From Halichondria panicea (taxonomy: Eukaryota; Porifera; Demospongiae; Suberitida; Halichondriidae), in contig NC_087382.1 in the NCBI RefSeq assembly GCF_963675165.1, forward strand, positions 6,930,315 through 6,994,314: a stretch of 64,000 nucleotides of DNA, read 5' to 3'. The notes below the pieces were generated by a model. That model was not told the DNA's origin. It ran no database searches and was given only the letters and a program-made list of their open reading frames with translations. Below are positions 21,094 through 32,512 of this stretch, one piece after another. The stretch's first letter is position 1, and every line of letters begins with the position of its first letter. A program made the translations under genes and the position numbers.

Positions 21094-22022
21094 TTACCTA
21101 GCTACTAGAACTTGAAGTCCCACTGACAGACTTTCGTAGTCCTGTTGATTTTTGGGTGTTTCTCTTTTGATCTGTCTTATACACATGTTGCCACAATTGA
21201 GAAACCACGAATTGTTATCCAAAGCTGTAAGCTGTTCACTGTCTTCAAGATTACTAATATCTAGGCTTAACAGAGCCCAGTAAAACTGCAACTCTTCGTT
21301 TTCCAATATTTTCTTGAGAACATTCTCTTGAAATTTGTCTTTATCACATGTGGTACGTAGATATGTAGATATGTAGGGAGCAAAGAACGAACACAAGTTT
21401 CTATGTGAGCAAACAATGTATCATTGATTGGGAAAAGACCACCTCTATTAGTTTGTTCTAGCGTATAGGATCATCTTCCTTCTCCTTCTTTGACCTAAAC
21501 ACTGTATATACTGAGACTCTACATCACCATCTTTCTTTTCATGTCTTTTGAGCAATGTGCGGGCAACATAACCACCAACATAATTATCGAACAACGTTAG
21601 CTTCATGTGTAGTGAGTTCAACGTTATCGTCAGTGAGTGCACAACGATATTTAGCAAAGTATGTATACAAGCATTTTTCATACACCTTTTCAAAGCGACT
21701 GCTTTAATAGAGGGTCGTTATCACTCACATTAAGTTTGGTTGCCAATGTTTCCCACATCAGGCAGTCTTTCATTCTATGAAATAGAGACCATAGCCTTTC
21801 CTTCTTAGAGCTCAATGATTGTAGTCTTGCAGTGGAAGACTTTATTTCAGATTGGAAGTAATTTACGAGTTCTGAGCTGAACTTGCCAGTATTTCTGGCT
21901 CTTTCAGTTTCTGCTTGTCCAATATGAGTTGTGCTGCATGCCTTGCCTTAGTAGACCTTTCATGGCAAGAAGACATGCCTGCTTCTAGTGAGGTAGTGAC
22001 AATTTCCACAGCGATCTTCTAG
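21094..22022 (-). pseudogene. Hypothetical transposon-type family, minus strand
   Basis: From 22022 downward the frame gives LEAGMSSCHERSTKARHAAQ. After a shift near 21895 it gives FSSELVNYFQSEIKSSTARL, KKERLWSLFHRMKDCLMWET and NVSDNDPLLKQS. After another shift near 21700 it gives LTLFDNYVGGYVARTLLKRH, then FFAPYISTYLRTTCDKDKFQ. The combination ERLWxLFHxxR...W and a GGYVxR block is common in large sponge/coral families of transposon origin (memory); I cannot name the enzyme. Three frame breaks indicate a pseudogene. Confidence 0.5.
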
Positions 22023-22050
22023 ACATTTTTAGGCGCCAATCTCGCGCGCA

Positions 22051-23753
22051 ATGTCAACAGGATGGACAGTTGCAAAAATTGTTGAATTATCGACCCTGCT
22101 TGAAAATGAAGACACCAGCAACGCTGCTCGAAATTTGACCAATATCCGTCAACAGTTGACAGATTTCATTCGCTCTCTTTCCCGACACAAGAGAACAGCT
22201 GCTAGTAATGTTTACGTCTTAATGATTAGCAGCGAGCAAAGACGGGTCAAGCCATATGCTATCCCTATCCAGCTTCTCCAATCAACGAGGATACCATGCG
22301 TATCATAGTTCGTGCAGTACTGAAAGTCATGAAGGAATGAAAGTCGTTGGTAAGTGTAAATAAATGTAAATAAATGTTAGCCTAACACCCTGTAGGATGT
22401 GGTAGCAGTTCAACTCTATGAGGAATCGAGGATATACAAGGCCCATCTCCGTCCCAAAATTAGAGCTAAATATGCTCGTCTGTCCGAAAGTACCATGCTG
22501 GCCATGCTTACCGTTGTTACTTTCCAGTATGTGCAAGTCAACTGATTGTAGCTGAGAAACCAAACTCAGTGGTACCACCATCATTGCTCTGTGAATTGCT
22601 ACTGTGGCGATCTGTTCAGTCTCTTTCCTGGGATGACATTGTTTCACGTCTTCGTTCACGAACAGTTCCAAGTGGATACGTCTATCATGCTTGGAAATCA
22701 TGCTTGGAAAGACGATGATTAGTATATACCTTTTTAACGTCCTGTAACAGTATACATGCACAGTATACATGCACAACCATGCAATATAATTATTAATATA
22801 CATGTACAGGAATGTACGTACCTATTATGTATACGCAGGACAAAAGATTGAATGTGAAGAGAATGTTGACAAACTCAGGTCTATTTTGGCCCAACTGGAG
22901 TTTACCCAGACTATCCGTGACTATGACTAGAAAGGTGCTTACATGTCCCAGAAACACATCCGGACACAGGTCACACTTGGTATGAGAGGGAAGATCCAGG
23001 TCATGTGGAGAAGGTTTGTCTGTTGTACGTGCACATGCATTGTATTAAGAGAATGGCGAATTGTACTAGACAGGGTGGACCTAAAACCGTCAAGTTTGAA
23101 CGATATGTCGAGGCAATCCAAGAAAAACTGGCCTCACCTACCCCGCTCTTGTTGGGCTTCGCAAGCATGTGCAAGATGCGGAGATGCGGAGAGGATGTTT
23201 TCTTTGCCTCTAGCTGAGTTCATGGACCGGAAAGGTTACACTGAAGAGGCTAAATACATCTATGCCGTCAATGGTTGGAGGAGGGCTGCTGATGAAAGAG
23301 GGCTTTCAAGTCTGCAAGTTAATGCCGTGGCATTCCAACCTAGAGGTCAACAAGTAAGTTTTCACACCAGCATAATTTTAATTATGTAATTTACATTACT
23401 AAAGCATTTTTTTGCCCATATGTAGGAGTATCACTGGTATTTGAGGATTTACACGACAAGTTTTGATTGCGAAACTATTGAATTCAGACGAATTGAGCTT
23501 CTGGAAGGATTGCCAGCAGAACATCCTCGTGCAAGATGATGTGGAGTGCTTTTTCAGCGTCACAAGAGATCTTGTGGGCAAGAATTTTACCCTCAAACAG
23601 GCCCAGATCGGGTGGAGGAAGATATGTTGCAACCCCGACTTACCATTCTACTATGAGGGTGAGAGACCTTCTTTCGACGATCAACCAGCAAGGCAGAAGA
23701 AGGGCCAACGACTGCCAGTCGTGGAAGCAGGAGCCGAAGTGGTAGAGATGTGA
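22051..23753 (+). pseudogene. Multi-exon hypothetical transposon-type gene, partly decayed
   Basis: Exon-like blocks in order: 22051-22308 (MSTGWTVAKIVELSTLLENE, TDFIRSLSRHKRTAA, VYVLMISSEQRRVKPYAIPI); 22400-22550; 22556-22715 (PPSLLCELLLWRSVQSLSWD, DIVSRLRSRTVPSGY); 22840-22929 (GQKIECEENVDKLRSILAQL); 22936-23010 (MSQKHIRTQVTLGMRGKIQV); 23080-23353 (LAEFMDRKGYTEEAKYIYAV ending before GTAAGT); 23463-23753 (DDVECFFSVTRDLVGKNFTL, WRKICCNPDLPFYY, YEGERPSFDD). The DDVECFFSxxRDxVGKxFTxxQ...WRK and MxSSExRxxKPYAxPxQ blocks co-occur in large sponge and coral families (memory). An 8-bp duplication at 23175-23190 breaks the 23.1 kb exon; with one copy the frame joins. Function unknown. Confidence 0.55.
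23175..23190. repeat. 8-bp tandem duplication causing a frameshift
   Basis: GATGCGGA twice. The upstream frame KHVQDA and the downstream frame LAEFMDRKG join when one copy is ignored. Confidence 0.8.
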
Positions 23754-23827
23754 GAGCAAGAGATGTGAGAGCAAGGTTCCACAATCCAGTGTTCCTATTA
23801 ACGTCACTGAACATTCCTACCGTTCAG

Positions 23828-23938
23828 ACTCTCAAATTATAGTAGCTGAACAGTCATTTATTGTTATCTGTTAAAACATTTGAACTTTCATAATTATAGT
23901 AGCCGAACAGTCATTAATTGCTATCTGTTAACGGTTCA
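23828..23938. repeat. Imperfect tandem duplication, 55-60 bp unit
   Basis: AATTATAGTAGCTGAACAGT...ATCTGTTAA occurs at about 23836 and again at about 23892 with a few substitutions. Confidence 0.8.
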
Positions 23939-24496
23939 ATTGGGTGTGACTACGTGTGAATATACACGACTATGTATTGCTATGAAAATGTACTTCTTGC
24001 TTCTCTTACTTTCTCCAGTTTTTGTTGCATAAAACTTCCTCAAGATTTTGTACTTAACCCATGCAAAATCGACTGACAAAACAACATCATTGTCGATTGC
24101 AGCTTGAACGTCCTTACAAATCTCCGAGACCATTCACTGTCATGAAAACATTTAAAAGCAATTGCACTAGCATCATAGAGATTTTCTGGCTCTGGAAATA
24201 GCTTCACTGGTACAGTATCACCTGACTGCATCTTATCTCGTACATCGCCAAGAATGGTCTGGTACACTGGATCTCGGGTAACACCAATGCATTTACACAA
24301 CTTTGGGGGGGTGTTTCTTCATTAGAGCTTTGACTGTCATCACCATCATAGTCATTGTCATCTTCATCCTCCGAGTGGCTTGTCCACTCCCACTCCCAAA
24401 CAATCCTTTCTCTGGAACACTTCTCAGGTGCCTCGCGTATACAACCTTACAGAATTCCTCGACCTGTAGTATAATAAAAGCCGGTACAAGGTACAA
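23936..24496 (-). pseudogene. Hypothetical family with a HIRAN-like block, frameshifted
   Basis: Minus strand: VEEFCKVVYARHLRSVPEKG, an acidic/Met repeat, then DPVYQTILGDVRDKMQSGDT, PVKLFPEPENLYDASAIAFK and, after a shift near 24140, VSEICKDVQAAIDNDVVLSV and DFAWVKYKIL. The PxNxYDxxAIAF...IGYVxxE layout resembles HIRAN-type modules and a family I recall from corals and sponges. Intron positions are not clear. Function unknown. Confidence 0.45.
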
Positions 24497-24881
24497 TAAT
24501 TATAGATTTATACACTATAGCTAGCAGAATGGAGTGGTGGTGTTTTGGAAGGCTATGGTGAGAGTGAATAAAAACGTCCTTGCCTGAGAGAGACGTGAAT
24601 TACCGAGAAACTCGGTATGGTGTACATAAAATCCACACTCAGGTCCAACACTGACAGACTCATTAATCCGAGGCGCGTTTATAGTAGTCTGTCTGTTTGT
24701 TTGTTTGTAACGAGTATATCTACTCACCTGGATGCCATAGCACTGCGTTTGCAGCATAGGTAGTCTTCACACAACAATATCTTGGTTTAAATAGTGGCAG
24801 ATTTTGATGTTAAAGCTTCTTTGTCGAGTAAAAGCGAGCAAAAGCTAAGAAGCTTAAACTTGCCACGTGGCCTTGAGTCAA
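24497..24881. other. No gene; contains repeat family F
   Basis: 24786-24830 matches the reverse of 52477-52520 (AGTGGCAGNTTTNGNTGTTA-like, then AAGCTTCTTTGTCNAG), a short dispersed repeat. Confidence 0.5.
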
Positions 24882-24956
24882 GGTACGGGATCACTTCAGC
24901 TAAAAATATCTAGTCAAGGCTTGATTATGTATTTTCAGCTGAAGTGATCCCGTACC
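24882..24956. repeat. Inverted repeat, 20-bp perfect arms, 35-base spacer
   Basis: GGTACGGGATCACTTCAGCT at 24882-24901 and its exact complement at 24937-24956; AT-rich bases just inside also pair. Confidence 0.9.
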
Positions 24957-26384
24957 AGGAACAATTGAATACTGTCAAGAAAAAGTAGAATTGTGTGACT
25001 AAGGTTGTTGACTGACTCTGGATCCTATACGTACTCCAGCCTGGAAGGAGCCATACTTCTCTTAGTCTAAGACTCCAGGCTTCTTTGCTGTGATCCCAGT
25101 CCATGTGCACGTTGTTACTTTAGTTTTGAGTTTTGTTTTATTGCTCCTGAGTTGCTCCTGAGTTGCTGTGCAAGTCATACATGTACATGATAAATACATG
25201 TACATGATAACAACATCACTATATGCACTGCATTATATTTCTGGTTGCTTTTTAATCATGTCACCAGCCGAGGGTTTGCACTTTAGTGCTCTAGTTCCAT
25301 CTGCAATGGTTACTTCATAATCATTGACAGGCCCAGGCCCAGATGCCATTTCTTTTTTATGCCTGCTGATTCAGCATAATTCCGTTCCACGTGGGATGGA
25401 ATTTTATTTGTTAAAAATAATTAATAATAATAGGGAAATTTTTTTTAGTATCCTACTTATTATATCGGAGTCTTACTTATTATATCGGACTCCTACTTAG
25501 GACTAGTATATTGGACTCTTACACTAGTGTGTTGAATAGCACACTACTTTTCACTACTAAATTTTAGTGTGTGTGTTCACTGATGTGTGTGTTCACTGAC
25601 ACTCGATTGTGTGTAATAGAACACTCAACTGCACAGTGTGTAACAGTTTAAGTACAAGGTGCTAATGTTAAAGAATTTTACTCAATGACATTGCTCTAAA
25701 ATCTCATTGGTTAGTTTGTAGTTTTCTCACTTCACTGCCACATGTTTCTCTTTGAAACTCAAGAGAACCAGCTTGGAGAAGTTGGAGCTAGCTGAAGCAA
25801 CAACTTGATCTAGTCTAGATATAATATAATGATATAATAGTATCTACCAGTTCTCCAAGGTCTTTTGGTCAAAGAGAGATCAATCCAGCACCCAAAGAGG
25901 CGAGGACACGAGTGTATCAAAGCAAGACAGCTGTACATATAGCCATATAGCCCCATATAGCCAGGAGTACTCAGTCCTGATAATAGCAGCCATTTGTTAT
26001 ACACTATAGAGGTATATCTTTTTACACAGGGAGCTTGTCTACATGTCTATGCCATGCCAGTGAATAAGAACCAAGAACAATGTCAATTCTTGATGTGAGT
26101 ATATATACATATACCGTATTCACCCGAAATACCGGGACACAATTTTAAAAATAATTATGGCTTGCAATGTCCCTTGAAGAACCTTGAAGAACCTTGAAGA
26201 AAAAGTCGAAGTGTCCCTTGTATTAGGGTGTCCCATAGTTAATTAGAACGAATATTACATGAGGTACGTACGCGGCCTTGATTCAAGTAGAGTTTTGAGT
26301 CTCTACCAAGCTCTCTACCAAGCTGACGTTAGGGGCAAACTGTGTTGAGAATGACTAGACTATCCAGATCCGTTCCTTTGCCTA
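24957..26384. other. No gene; a family B scrap and AT repeats
   Basis: 25399-25441 (TTTATTTGTTAAAAATAATT...AGGGAAATT) is a piece of family B. Duplications at about 25150, 25183 and 25573; GGAACCTTGAAGAACCTTGA-type triple repeat near 26178. No recognisable coding sequence. Confidence 0.5.
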
Positions 26385-26548
26385 CCCCCTCCCCTCTTGC
26401 TGATTATTGTGTCTAGGAGCTTTCTCCACTAAGCAACAAGCAGCCCCTCCCCTTCTAGTCACGCTCCCGCATTACTAACCCCCTCTTGCTGATTATTGTG
26501 ATTATGCAACGAGCAGCCCCTCCCCTTCTAGTCACGCTCCCGCATTAC
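26385..26548. repeat. Tandem duplication, about 70-90 bp unit
   Basis: CCCCTCTTGCTGATTATTGTG...GCAGCCCCTCCCCTTCTAGT...CGCTCCCGCATTAC occurs twice, the second copy shortened internally. Confidence 0.88.
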
Positions 26549-26755
26549 GCATGCTCTTTTTCGTTCTAATTAGATTGGGATGTCCAAAAATATTTACATT
26601 TCCTGTTGTTCCTTAATATAGAGTGAAAAAAATTACCTAAGTCCGAATTGTCTGTCTAATTATTATTATGATGCCTATAAATGTATTCATCCAGGCTGAA
26701 GAATGTGGAGACAAACATGAAGAGCCCATGACAAGCATGGTATCCGTCAGACTGC

Positions 26756-27306
26756 TCAGGTATATTAAGGACTGGGACCTTCAATTATTGCTGAATCAGC
26801 TAAAACGCAGCCACGCCCACGATTTTTAATATGTTTTGTGTGTAAAATTTTGTGCAGCTACTGATCTTTTTTAGTTCTAAAAACGGTGTTCTAAACCTTC
26901 CTTTTAGCTCTTAATTCTTAGTGTAGTAGGTAGTTCAAAGGCTTAAGCAGACATAATTATCTGCTGGGAGAGCCACTTCTTTGGCCAAAGGTGAGATTTT
27001 GCACAAAACTTAGTCTTACAGCTGACAATAATTACAGCTGACAATAAGTGACATTTTTATTTTTATAGGCTAATAACTTACTCTAAATAGAACATGATGC
27101 TCTCTCCCAGCGGATATGTCTGCTTAAGCCTTTGAACTACCTACTACACTAAGAATTAAGAGCTAAAAGGAAGGTTTAGAACACCGTTTTTAAAAAAGAT
27201 AAGTAGCTGCACAAAATTTTTACACACAAAAGATATTAACGTGGCTGTGTTTTAGCTGATTCAGCAATAAGCAATAATTGAAGGTTCCAGTCCTTAATAT
27301 AACTGA
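26756..27306. mobile_element. Foldback family C, copy 1
   Basis: Starts TCAGGTATATTAAGGACTGG and ends with a slightly diverged reverse complement (CCTTAATATAACTGA). The arms are over 200 bases and include CAATTATTGCTGAATCAGCT, CGCAGCCACGCCCACG and GTAGTAGGTAGTTCAAAGGC. There is no ORF. Other copies are at 37577-37967 and 49119-49686. Confidence 0.9.
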
Positions 27307-28458
27307 GTGCTTCAGCAAAGAAAGTTCTTCAATTATGTATGTGAATTTGTACAAAACTTGGTATAATTATACTGCTTAGGTTTCACTATAATTATTATAT
27401 GTACGTTACATTGTTTTTTTCTTGTGTTTTATCAACCATTATACATACGTGTACTCTAATGTCTACGGCTCCCCCAAACAATAACAAACACAAATACAAT
27501 ACTTGCAGGCACAACAAATAATTATAAATGTTCATACTTTACCAATGAGTTACTTCCTTCTAGTGTGACCAAATGGAAAATCTAAGTGCGATCAAACCGT
27601 ACCTTTGGGTTACTACCATCACTGGTAATCATGAAGCCTCTCTTGCACTCCTTGCGAACAGTACGACCTCTCTATCGTCACGGTGGTACCGCATTCTTCT
27701 CCGCATGTCCAGATGCATAATTATGCTCGGCACCTCACTATTCTGCTCAGCAGGTGAGAGCCATGTACTGTACGTGTGTTTTACAGTTACGTACGTACGT
27801 GCCTGCAAAATCACGGACATCGTACATGTACGTGTGTACATCACTAATTTTACGGACACGTATAGTACGTGCCTGCAAAATCAGGACTGGCCACTTATGA
27901 ATTCAGGTGTGCAGGTGTGCAGGGTGATTTTTACCAAGAATTGATGCGCAGGTACTCTTTGAATACTTTTGCTAATACCTCTTGTTCTACAGATTTAGCC
28001 CCAGAAAACGAGTTGAAGCCGCTGATGTTCACCAGTCTCTCTCTAGTAAAGTGAGCATAATTATAATATAAGTAAGCATAATCAATCAATCATCAATATG
28101 TCACATGTACAGTGATAGATTTTGATATGATTACATAAAATAAGTGATGCTGAGGGCAATCCTGATTTAACAGGCTACCAAAACTACTATTATATTTACT
28201 AGCTAACGCTTAAGTATGCATTTGCAACAAGGACATTTCAAATGATATGAACAAAGAGTCAAAGTTTGATATAAAGTGAGACCAGAAGACCAGAAGAATT
28301 GTTTCAGATTGTGCTTGAGGTTGAAATAATGCCTTGTAAACTACTATACCTCTTATAATTAGAAACAATACTTTGATCTGAATTGTAATAATAATTAGCA
28401 AGCATGACGTACGTGAAATGTTACATGGATTGATAAGAGGTCTAAAGTTAAAGTTCCT
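27307..28458. other. No recognised gene
   Basis: The largest frame (27573-27944) lacks any known motif, and its opposite strand is also open. Contains repeated GTACGTGCCTGCAAAATCA at about 27796 and 27866. AT-rich elsewhere. Confidence 0.35.
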
Positions 28459-28750
28459 TTGCAATTGGTTCCCTCAACTGACCACACGCTACCAGATGAC
28501 ATTCTGAAGAATGTTCATGTTACTGGGGTCGATAGAGTGGCTGTTTCAAGTGTCAAAGAACGAAAAAAGCCCTTGAGAAAGCCCAGTTTTATCGGGATCT
28601 TGCCGAACGTATACAAACTGAGAAGCGTAAAAGAGTGTATGAACTAAATGACAAGATTGAATTGGTTCGGAACTTTTGGCGTAACAAAGTATGCAAAGGT
28701 TCCTCAAGAGCAGATTGTACAGAAAGCCTTATTGAAGAATTGAAGAATAG
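28459..28750 (+). pseudogene. Exon-like block with coiled-coil character
   Basis: First frame LPDDILKNVHVTGVDRVAVS, then after a shift near 28570 AQFYRDLAERIQTEKRKRVY, ELNDKIELVRNFWRNKVCKG. The charged heptad-like run ending in VRxFWRxxxxxG resembles an exon I recall from coral and sponge transposon proteins. A single frameshift; partner exons not found. Confidence 0.4.
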
Positions 28751-28953
28751 GTTCCGTACTATAATTATAATTGTTATGTTCATTCGTGATATCAAATCAT
28801 AAATTATAATAGTGTGCATTAACAAGAAATGTGCATTAACAAGAAAGGACAAAGTACATGAAATTACGTATAACACCTAATAGCGTGCATTAACAAGAAT
28901 GCTATGAATTATTGGACATATATATAAGGTACATTTAATTTCATAATTATTAT

Positions 28954-29190
28954 CTATAAAAGGGGTGAAATTATTAAAACAGAGTCTTCTCCTATCCTTC
29001 TACCAAAGTTGACCTTTTGCTTAGAATAAGCCTTGAGATGATCTATCGGTATGAAACAGACATCTGGACAAGTAACACACGACCAAACTTCCGTAGGATA
29101 TCCAAACCACACCACACTTTGCACTCGTGAGGAAAGTAGAAACAAAGAGCAGCATAGTCAAGTCCAGTTTGACACACGTCAACGTCAAAC
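28954..29190 (-). CDS. Exon-like frame, unknown family
   Basis: Minus-strand open frame VYFLSSRVQSVVWFGYPTEV, WSCVTCPDVCFIPIDHLKAY, VLIISPLL and stop. Protein-like composition with ordered hydrophobic segments, but no named family. Lies directly beside a family B fragment. Confidence 0.3.
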
Positions 29191-29204
29191 GAGAAAAAGT
29201 ACTG

Positions 29205-29404
29205 CAGGGACAGTAAATTTGTAAATTTCATTATAAAAAATGAACGTTCGGTGAGTGACCTGTTTAAAGCTTCGTAGAGACCCAAATTGGGTTGAAGTTG
29301 GCGCCTGTGAAAAAAAATTTTTTTTGCCATGTTTTTCATTTCTACTAAATTGGCCTATAGCTTAATTTAATTAGTGCCGCGTTAAAGGGGGGTTTTCCTA
29401 GGCC
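29205..29404 (+). mobile_element. Family B right-end fragment
   Basis: Contains AAAAAATGAACGTTCGGTGA, CCTGTTTAAAGCTTCGTAGA, TTCATTTCTACTAAATTGGC, GCCGCGTTAAAGG and GGGTTTTCCTAGGCC, collinear with the 57730-57960 end. The final CCCTGTCAC is lost. Confidence 0.9.
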
Positions 29405-29439
29405 ATAAATAAAAAGTTTGCGTGAAACACTTAATCCAC

Positions 29440-30230
29440 GCATGTGCAGGAAAATTGATGAATAAGCTCAGAGGAGGCTGGAACCACTTGACCATAGCTA
29501 ATTAAGGTCACTAATTGGATTTCTCCAAGCTTCTCTTGCACTACTTCAAGCCTAGTTTTTAGTGTGGATATAATCAAAAGTATAATCAAAAGTCTTGCTC
29601 TTGTACTAGCCTGAGCGGCTTGTTCTCGAGGTCGCTGCACAGCTGGCTTTAATGCTGCTTTTGTAATTATAGTAGCTAGCAGTCACAACATACTCTTAGC
29701 CGTAATGGCTAGCTCCAAGGTTGCAATAACCAGTAGCTCTATGCCTAGCCGCAGTAACAAACAATTGCTTCTCCGCATGTTTAACGCAATCGTTTGAACA
29801 TGCATTTTATAAAACAGAACGGGAACTGATTGATACTGTACAGGCACAAATACTCTGTTGTGGTACTTGCTTTGCTACCAGGCACAGTGCAGGTGATTAA
29901 CAATTATAAGCTTATAAGTGAACTTACTCCTTCTCCACTCTGAAAGGTATTGAAAGTGGGCTGAAACAGAAGGCCTGTTGTACTGTGGACTGGATTAGTC
30001 GCACTTCGGATAGGGACATTAGAGACTGATAGAGGGACTTCAGCAGACGTGCTTGGCGTAACACCGTTAGAGCGGGTAGAGCTGGCCTTGTGAGGGGTCT
30101 CCACAACCTTGTTATGATTTTGTCAATATTAATTAGACCCGCCTCAGAAGGAGAGTTTATATACCTGTGAGACATGCAGTTGCTGGCCTGGACTGGAGTG
30201 AGTGTGGCTGACCAAGTTGAGAGCTGAACA
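29440..30230 (-). CDS. Possible spliced gene with low-complexity Ser/Thr-rich exon
   Basis: Candidate exons on the minus strand: 30223-30168 between TTAATGTTCAG and GTATAT; 30101-29933 between ATAACAAG and GTAAGT, reading VVETPHKASSTRSNGVTPST and TTGLLFQPTFNTFQSGEG in one frame; and one starting at about 29633 after CTGTGCAG with PREQAAQASTRARLL. The two splice consensus sites around the middle exon are good, but phases are ambiguous and no family is recognised. Confidence 0.3.
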
Positions 30231-30387
30231 TTAAAGAGACAAACAGTTTTTATTACAGTTCTCATATTTGTTTGTTTACTACCACTTACCTTGAAGCTTT
30301 TCAGAAAAATCTCTTTTGCAGCGAATAACTAGCTATGCGCACAAACGTGTGTGCATGCGCAGGTGTAAAAAAAACGATTTAGAGGTG

Positions 30388-30473
30388 CGATTTAGAGGTG
30401 TGTCTAAGGATAAGATACCTGCCTTTTGAAAACGATTTAGAGGTGTGTCTAAGGATAAGATACCTGCCTTTTG
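30388..30473. repeat. Tandem duplication, 45-bp unit
   Basis: CGATTTAGAGGTGTGTCTAA...GATACCTGCCTTTTG twice in direct succession. Confidence 0.9.
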
Positions 30474-30589
30474 TACCACACCCCCTTTATTTTGCAGTAA
30501 TTCTGTTCATAGTATGTAGTTTAGTGAAGTGATTTAGTCGGAGTTTAAAACACCCTCTAGTAAAGCTTGTAAGATAATAGATGACTTCC

Positions 30590-30721
30590 ATAAGCCCTTG
30601 TACTTTGTCGAAAAATTGTTGACCGTATCCCTGGGAAGCCTACTATCAAAGATGAGGCTGCTACATCAAACAACTTTTTGTTATTTCTCCGTTTCAGAGA
30701 CCAGGAGAGCAAAGCGCTAGG
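30590..30721 (+). CDS. Exon-like frame ending at a GT donor
   Basis: Reads CRKIVDRIPGKPTIKDEAAT and NNFLLFLRFRDQESKALG before GTGAG. Charged and hydrophobic residues alternate as in real protein. No family or partner exon identified. Confidence 0.3.
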
Positions 30722-31236
30722 GTGAGTTTTTAGTTTAGGTAGAACTAAGCAGCAGTTGGTGTTTAAACGCCGATTTTTCAATAGAAAAGTGAAATAGTGA
30801 AATAGTGCCTCGACAAAAAGGACCACCCCCACTTATAAATTAGTGGGCGTGGCTTCATTTTAATATTTTCTTAGAGAATGGAAGTCAATGTTTCATTTCA
30901 TCAAAAAAGTATAGCAGCAGGTTGAAGTGTCTCTTATAAATGTCTCTTCTTATAAATGATTGTCTCACCTGAGTGCCAACTCATTATCACGAATTGAGAC
31001 ATTTTAAACACCAGGCTTCATAGATGGGGTCATAGGACATGACAAAACTGAGGATGCTCAACATTCACTTCAACGTGGGAAATGCTGAAAAAATGCTGAA
31101 ACCTCTTTGTAGGGCCCCACTTCCAGACACATTTCCAGTACCTTCCGCCAAGTATGAATACACTAACCCTGTATAAAATTTTTAATTAAAGTTTACAGCG
31201 AAGAACTTAAGCTGAGGAAACACATGGTATTTTCGC
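30722..31236. other. No gene seen
   Basis: Includes micro-duplications near 30797 and 30945; no recognisable content. Confidence 0.35.
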
Positions 31237-31331
31237 AGCTATCTCTTTGTAGTTGCCTTCATCAACACCCTGCCAACCTTGAAGTGGTACAGAAGGGAGG
31301 TCCAGTGGAGCTACTGAAACACCTTCAGCAA
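31237..31331 (+). CDS. Possible exon, armadillo-like helix pair
   Basis: After an acceptor TTTTCGCAG the frame reads LSLCSCLHQHPANLEVVQKG, GPVELLKHLQQ and meets GGTAGCC. NxxxxxxxGGPVxLLKxL is reminiscent of an ARM repeat, but one such match is weak evidence. Confidence 0.25.
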
Positions 31332-31499
31332 GGTAGCCGTCAACGTCAATAACTACAGCTCCCGAGAGTAGTTACACTTTACACTAAACACACAGTTACA
31401 CTAAACACACAGATTCGTCCTATATCTGCTATTTACCTATATCTGCTATTTACCTTTCAACAAGTTCCGCTTTTTTCTGTCAGTACCTCAGTGCTTGGT

Positions 31500-31640
31500 T
31501 GTTGTGTTGTTCTAACGGTGAAGCACCAGGAACTTCACCAGGAATGTCATCCTCAGTAAGTTCAACGTCAACACATCCACCTTCAGCCATATCATGAGCC
31601 ATATCATGTGCAGTACCACCATCAAGAGTTTAATAAACAC
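31500..31640 (-). CDS. Exon-like acidic frame
   Basis: Minus strand: GGTAHDMAHDMAEGGCVDVE, LTEDDIPGEVPGASPLEQHN, then a GT. The MAHD repeat comes from a 12-bp duplication at about 31590. ELTEDDIPGA is a phrase I recall from cnidarian transposon proteins; certainty is low. Confidence 0.3.
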
Positions 31641-32032
31641 TCTACACTCTACAGCTGCTTGCTAGCTACTAGCTGCTAAAAGAGTACATTACTCATAGTC
31701 AGCCTTACCTTAACCTGTGTTCTTGTAAGTGGCTATCCTCTCTGTGCGCTTGATTCTTGTACCGTTCAACCTTAAAAGTTCAAATTTTCATTTAGTATTG
31801 CATAAATTGATCAAGCACATGGCATCTTAAAATGCAGTTGCAACTAAAGTGACACACCGATAGTAAAATGGCAAGCACTTCCGTCTGTCCACAAACAACA
31901 CTATCAAAGGACAACGTTTTCGCATCACAATACAAAATAAAATAATCCTTTGTATTGCTTTGTCCAAACTCCATCTAAATAGTAAATGTGTGATCACAGC
32001 TAAGCTCACAGCTAAGCCACAATTCATTGTCT
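31641..32032. other. No gene seen
   Basis: Short overlapping frames on the minus strand without recognisable motifs. Confidence 0.35.
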
Positions 32033-32120
32033 AATCATACAGTCTAATCATACCAGTCTAATCATACAGTCTAATCATACAACCATTTTTTGTATCGATA
32101 TTAATTTTTTGTATCGATAC
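32033..32120. repeat. Four copies of CAGTCTAATCATA plus a duplicated TTTTTTGTATCGATA
   Basis: Short tandem copies follow each other directly; the second pair flanks a poly-T run. Confidence 0.85.
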
Positions 32121-32398
32121 TTTTTTTTTTGCATTCCGAGATACAACGACGTGCACTGTCTAGCAGGTGCTGTGATGTGAACTGGCTATCTCAACGTTGC
32201 ATCCCCTCGCATGATTCGCTAATGATGAAAATCCAGTTTGATGACAATACACTCCATCTTGACTCCATCTTGTTGTCGTTTTCAGGATGATGGCCCAAAA
32301 CGATAACTGACAACTGTCAATAACTGTCAATGCACAACTACTCAGTTGGAGTCTTGCCAGGAGCGCATGGAAGTTGTTCAGATCATTGTAGACAACAT

Positions 32399-32512
32399 GT
32401 GACAGTGCCAATGCCAATGAAATGAAAAGGGACCTTAATGCGGCAATAATTAAATTAAGCAAAACATGGGCTTTTTTCTAACTTCAACCCCTTCCTCTAC
32501 TGCCCTTTGCAG
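32399..32512 (-). mobile_element. Family B right-end fragment, inverted
   Basis: GTGACAGTGCCAATGCCAAT, GGGACCTTAATGCGGCAATA and AACTTCAACCCCTTCCTCTA match the start of the 52636-53691 copy. Confidence 0.88.
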
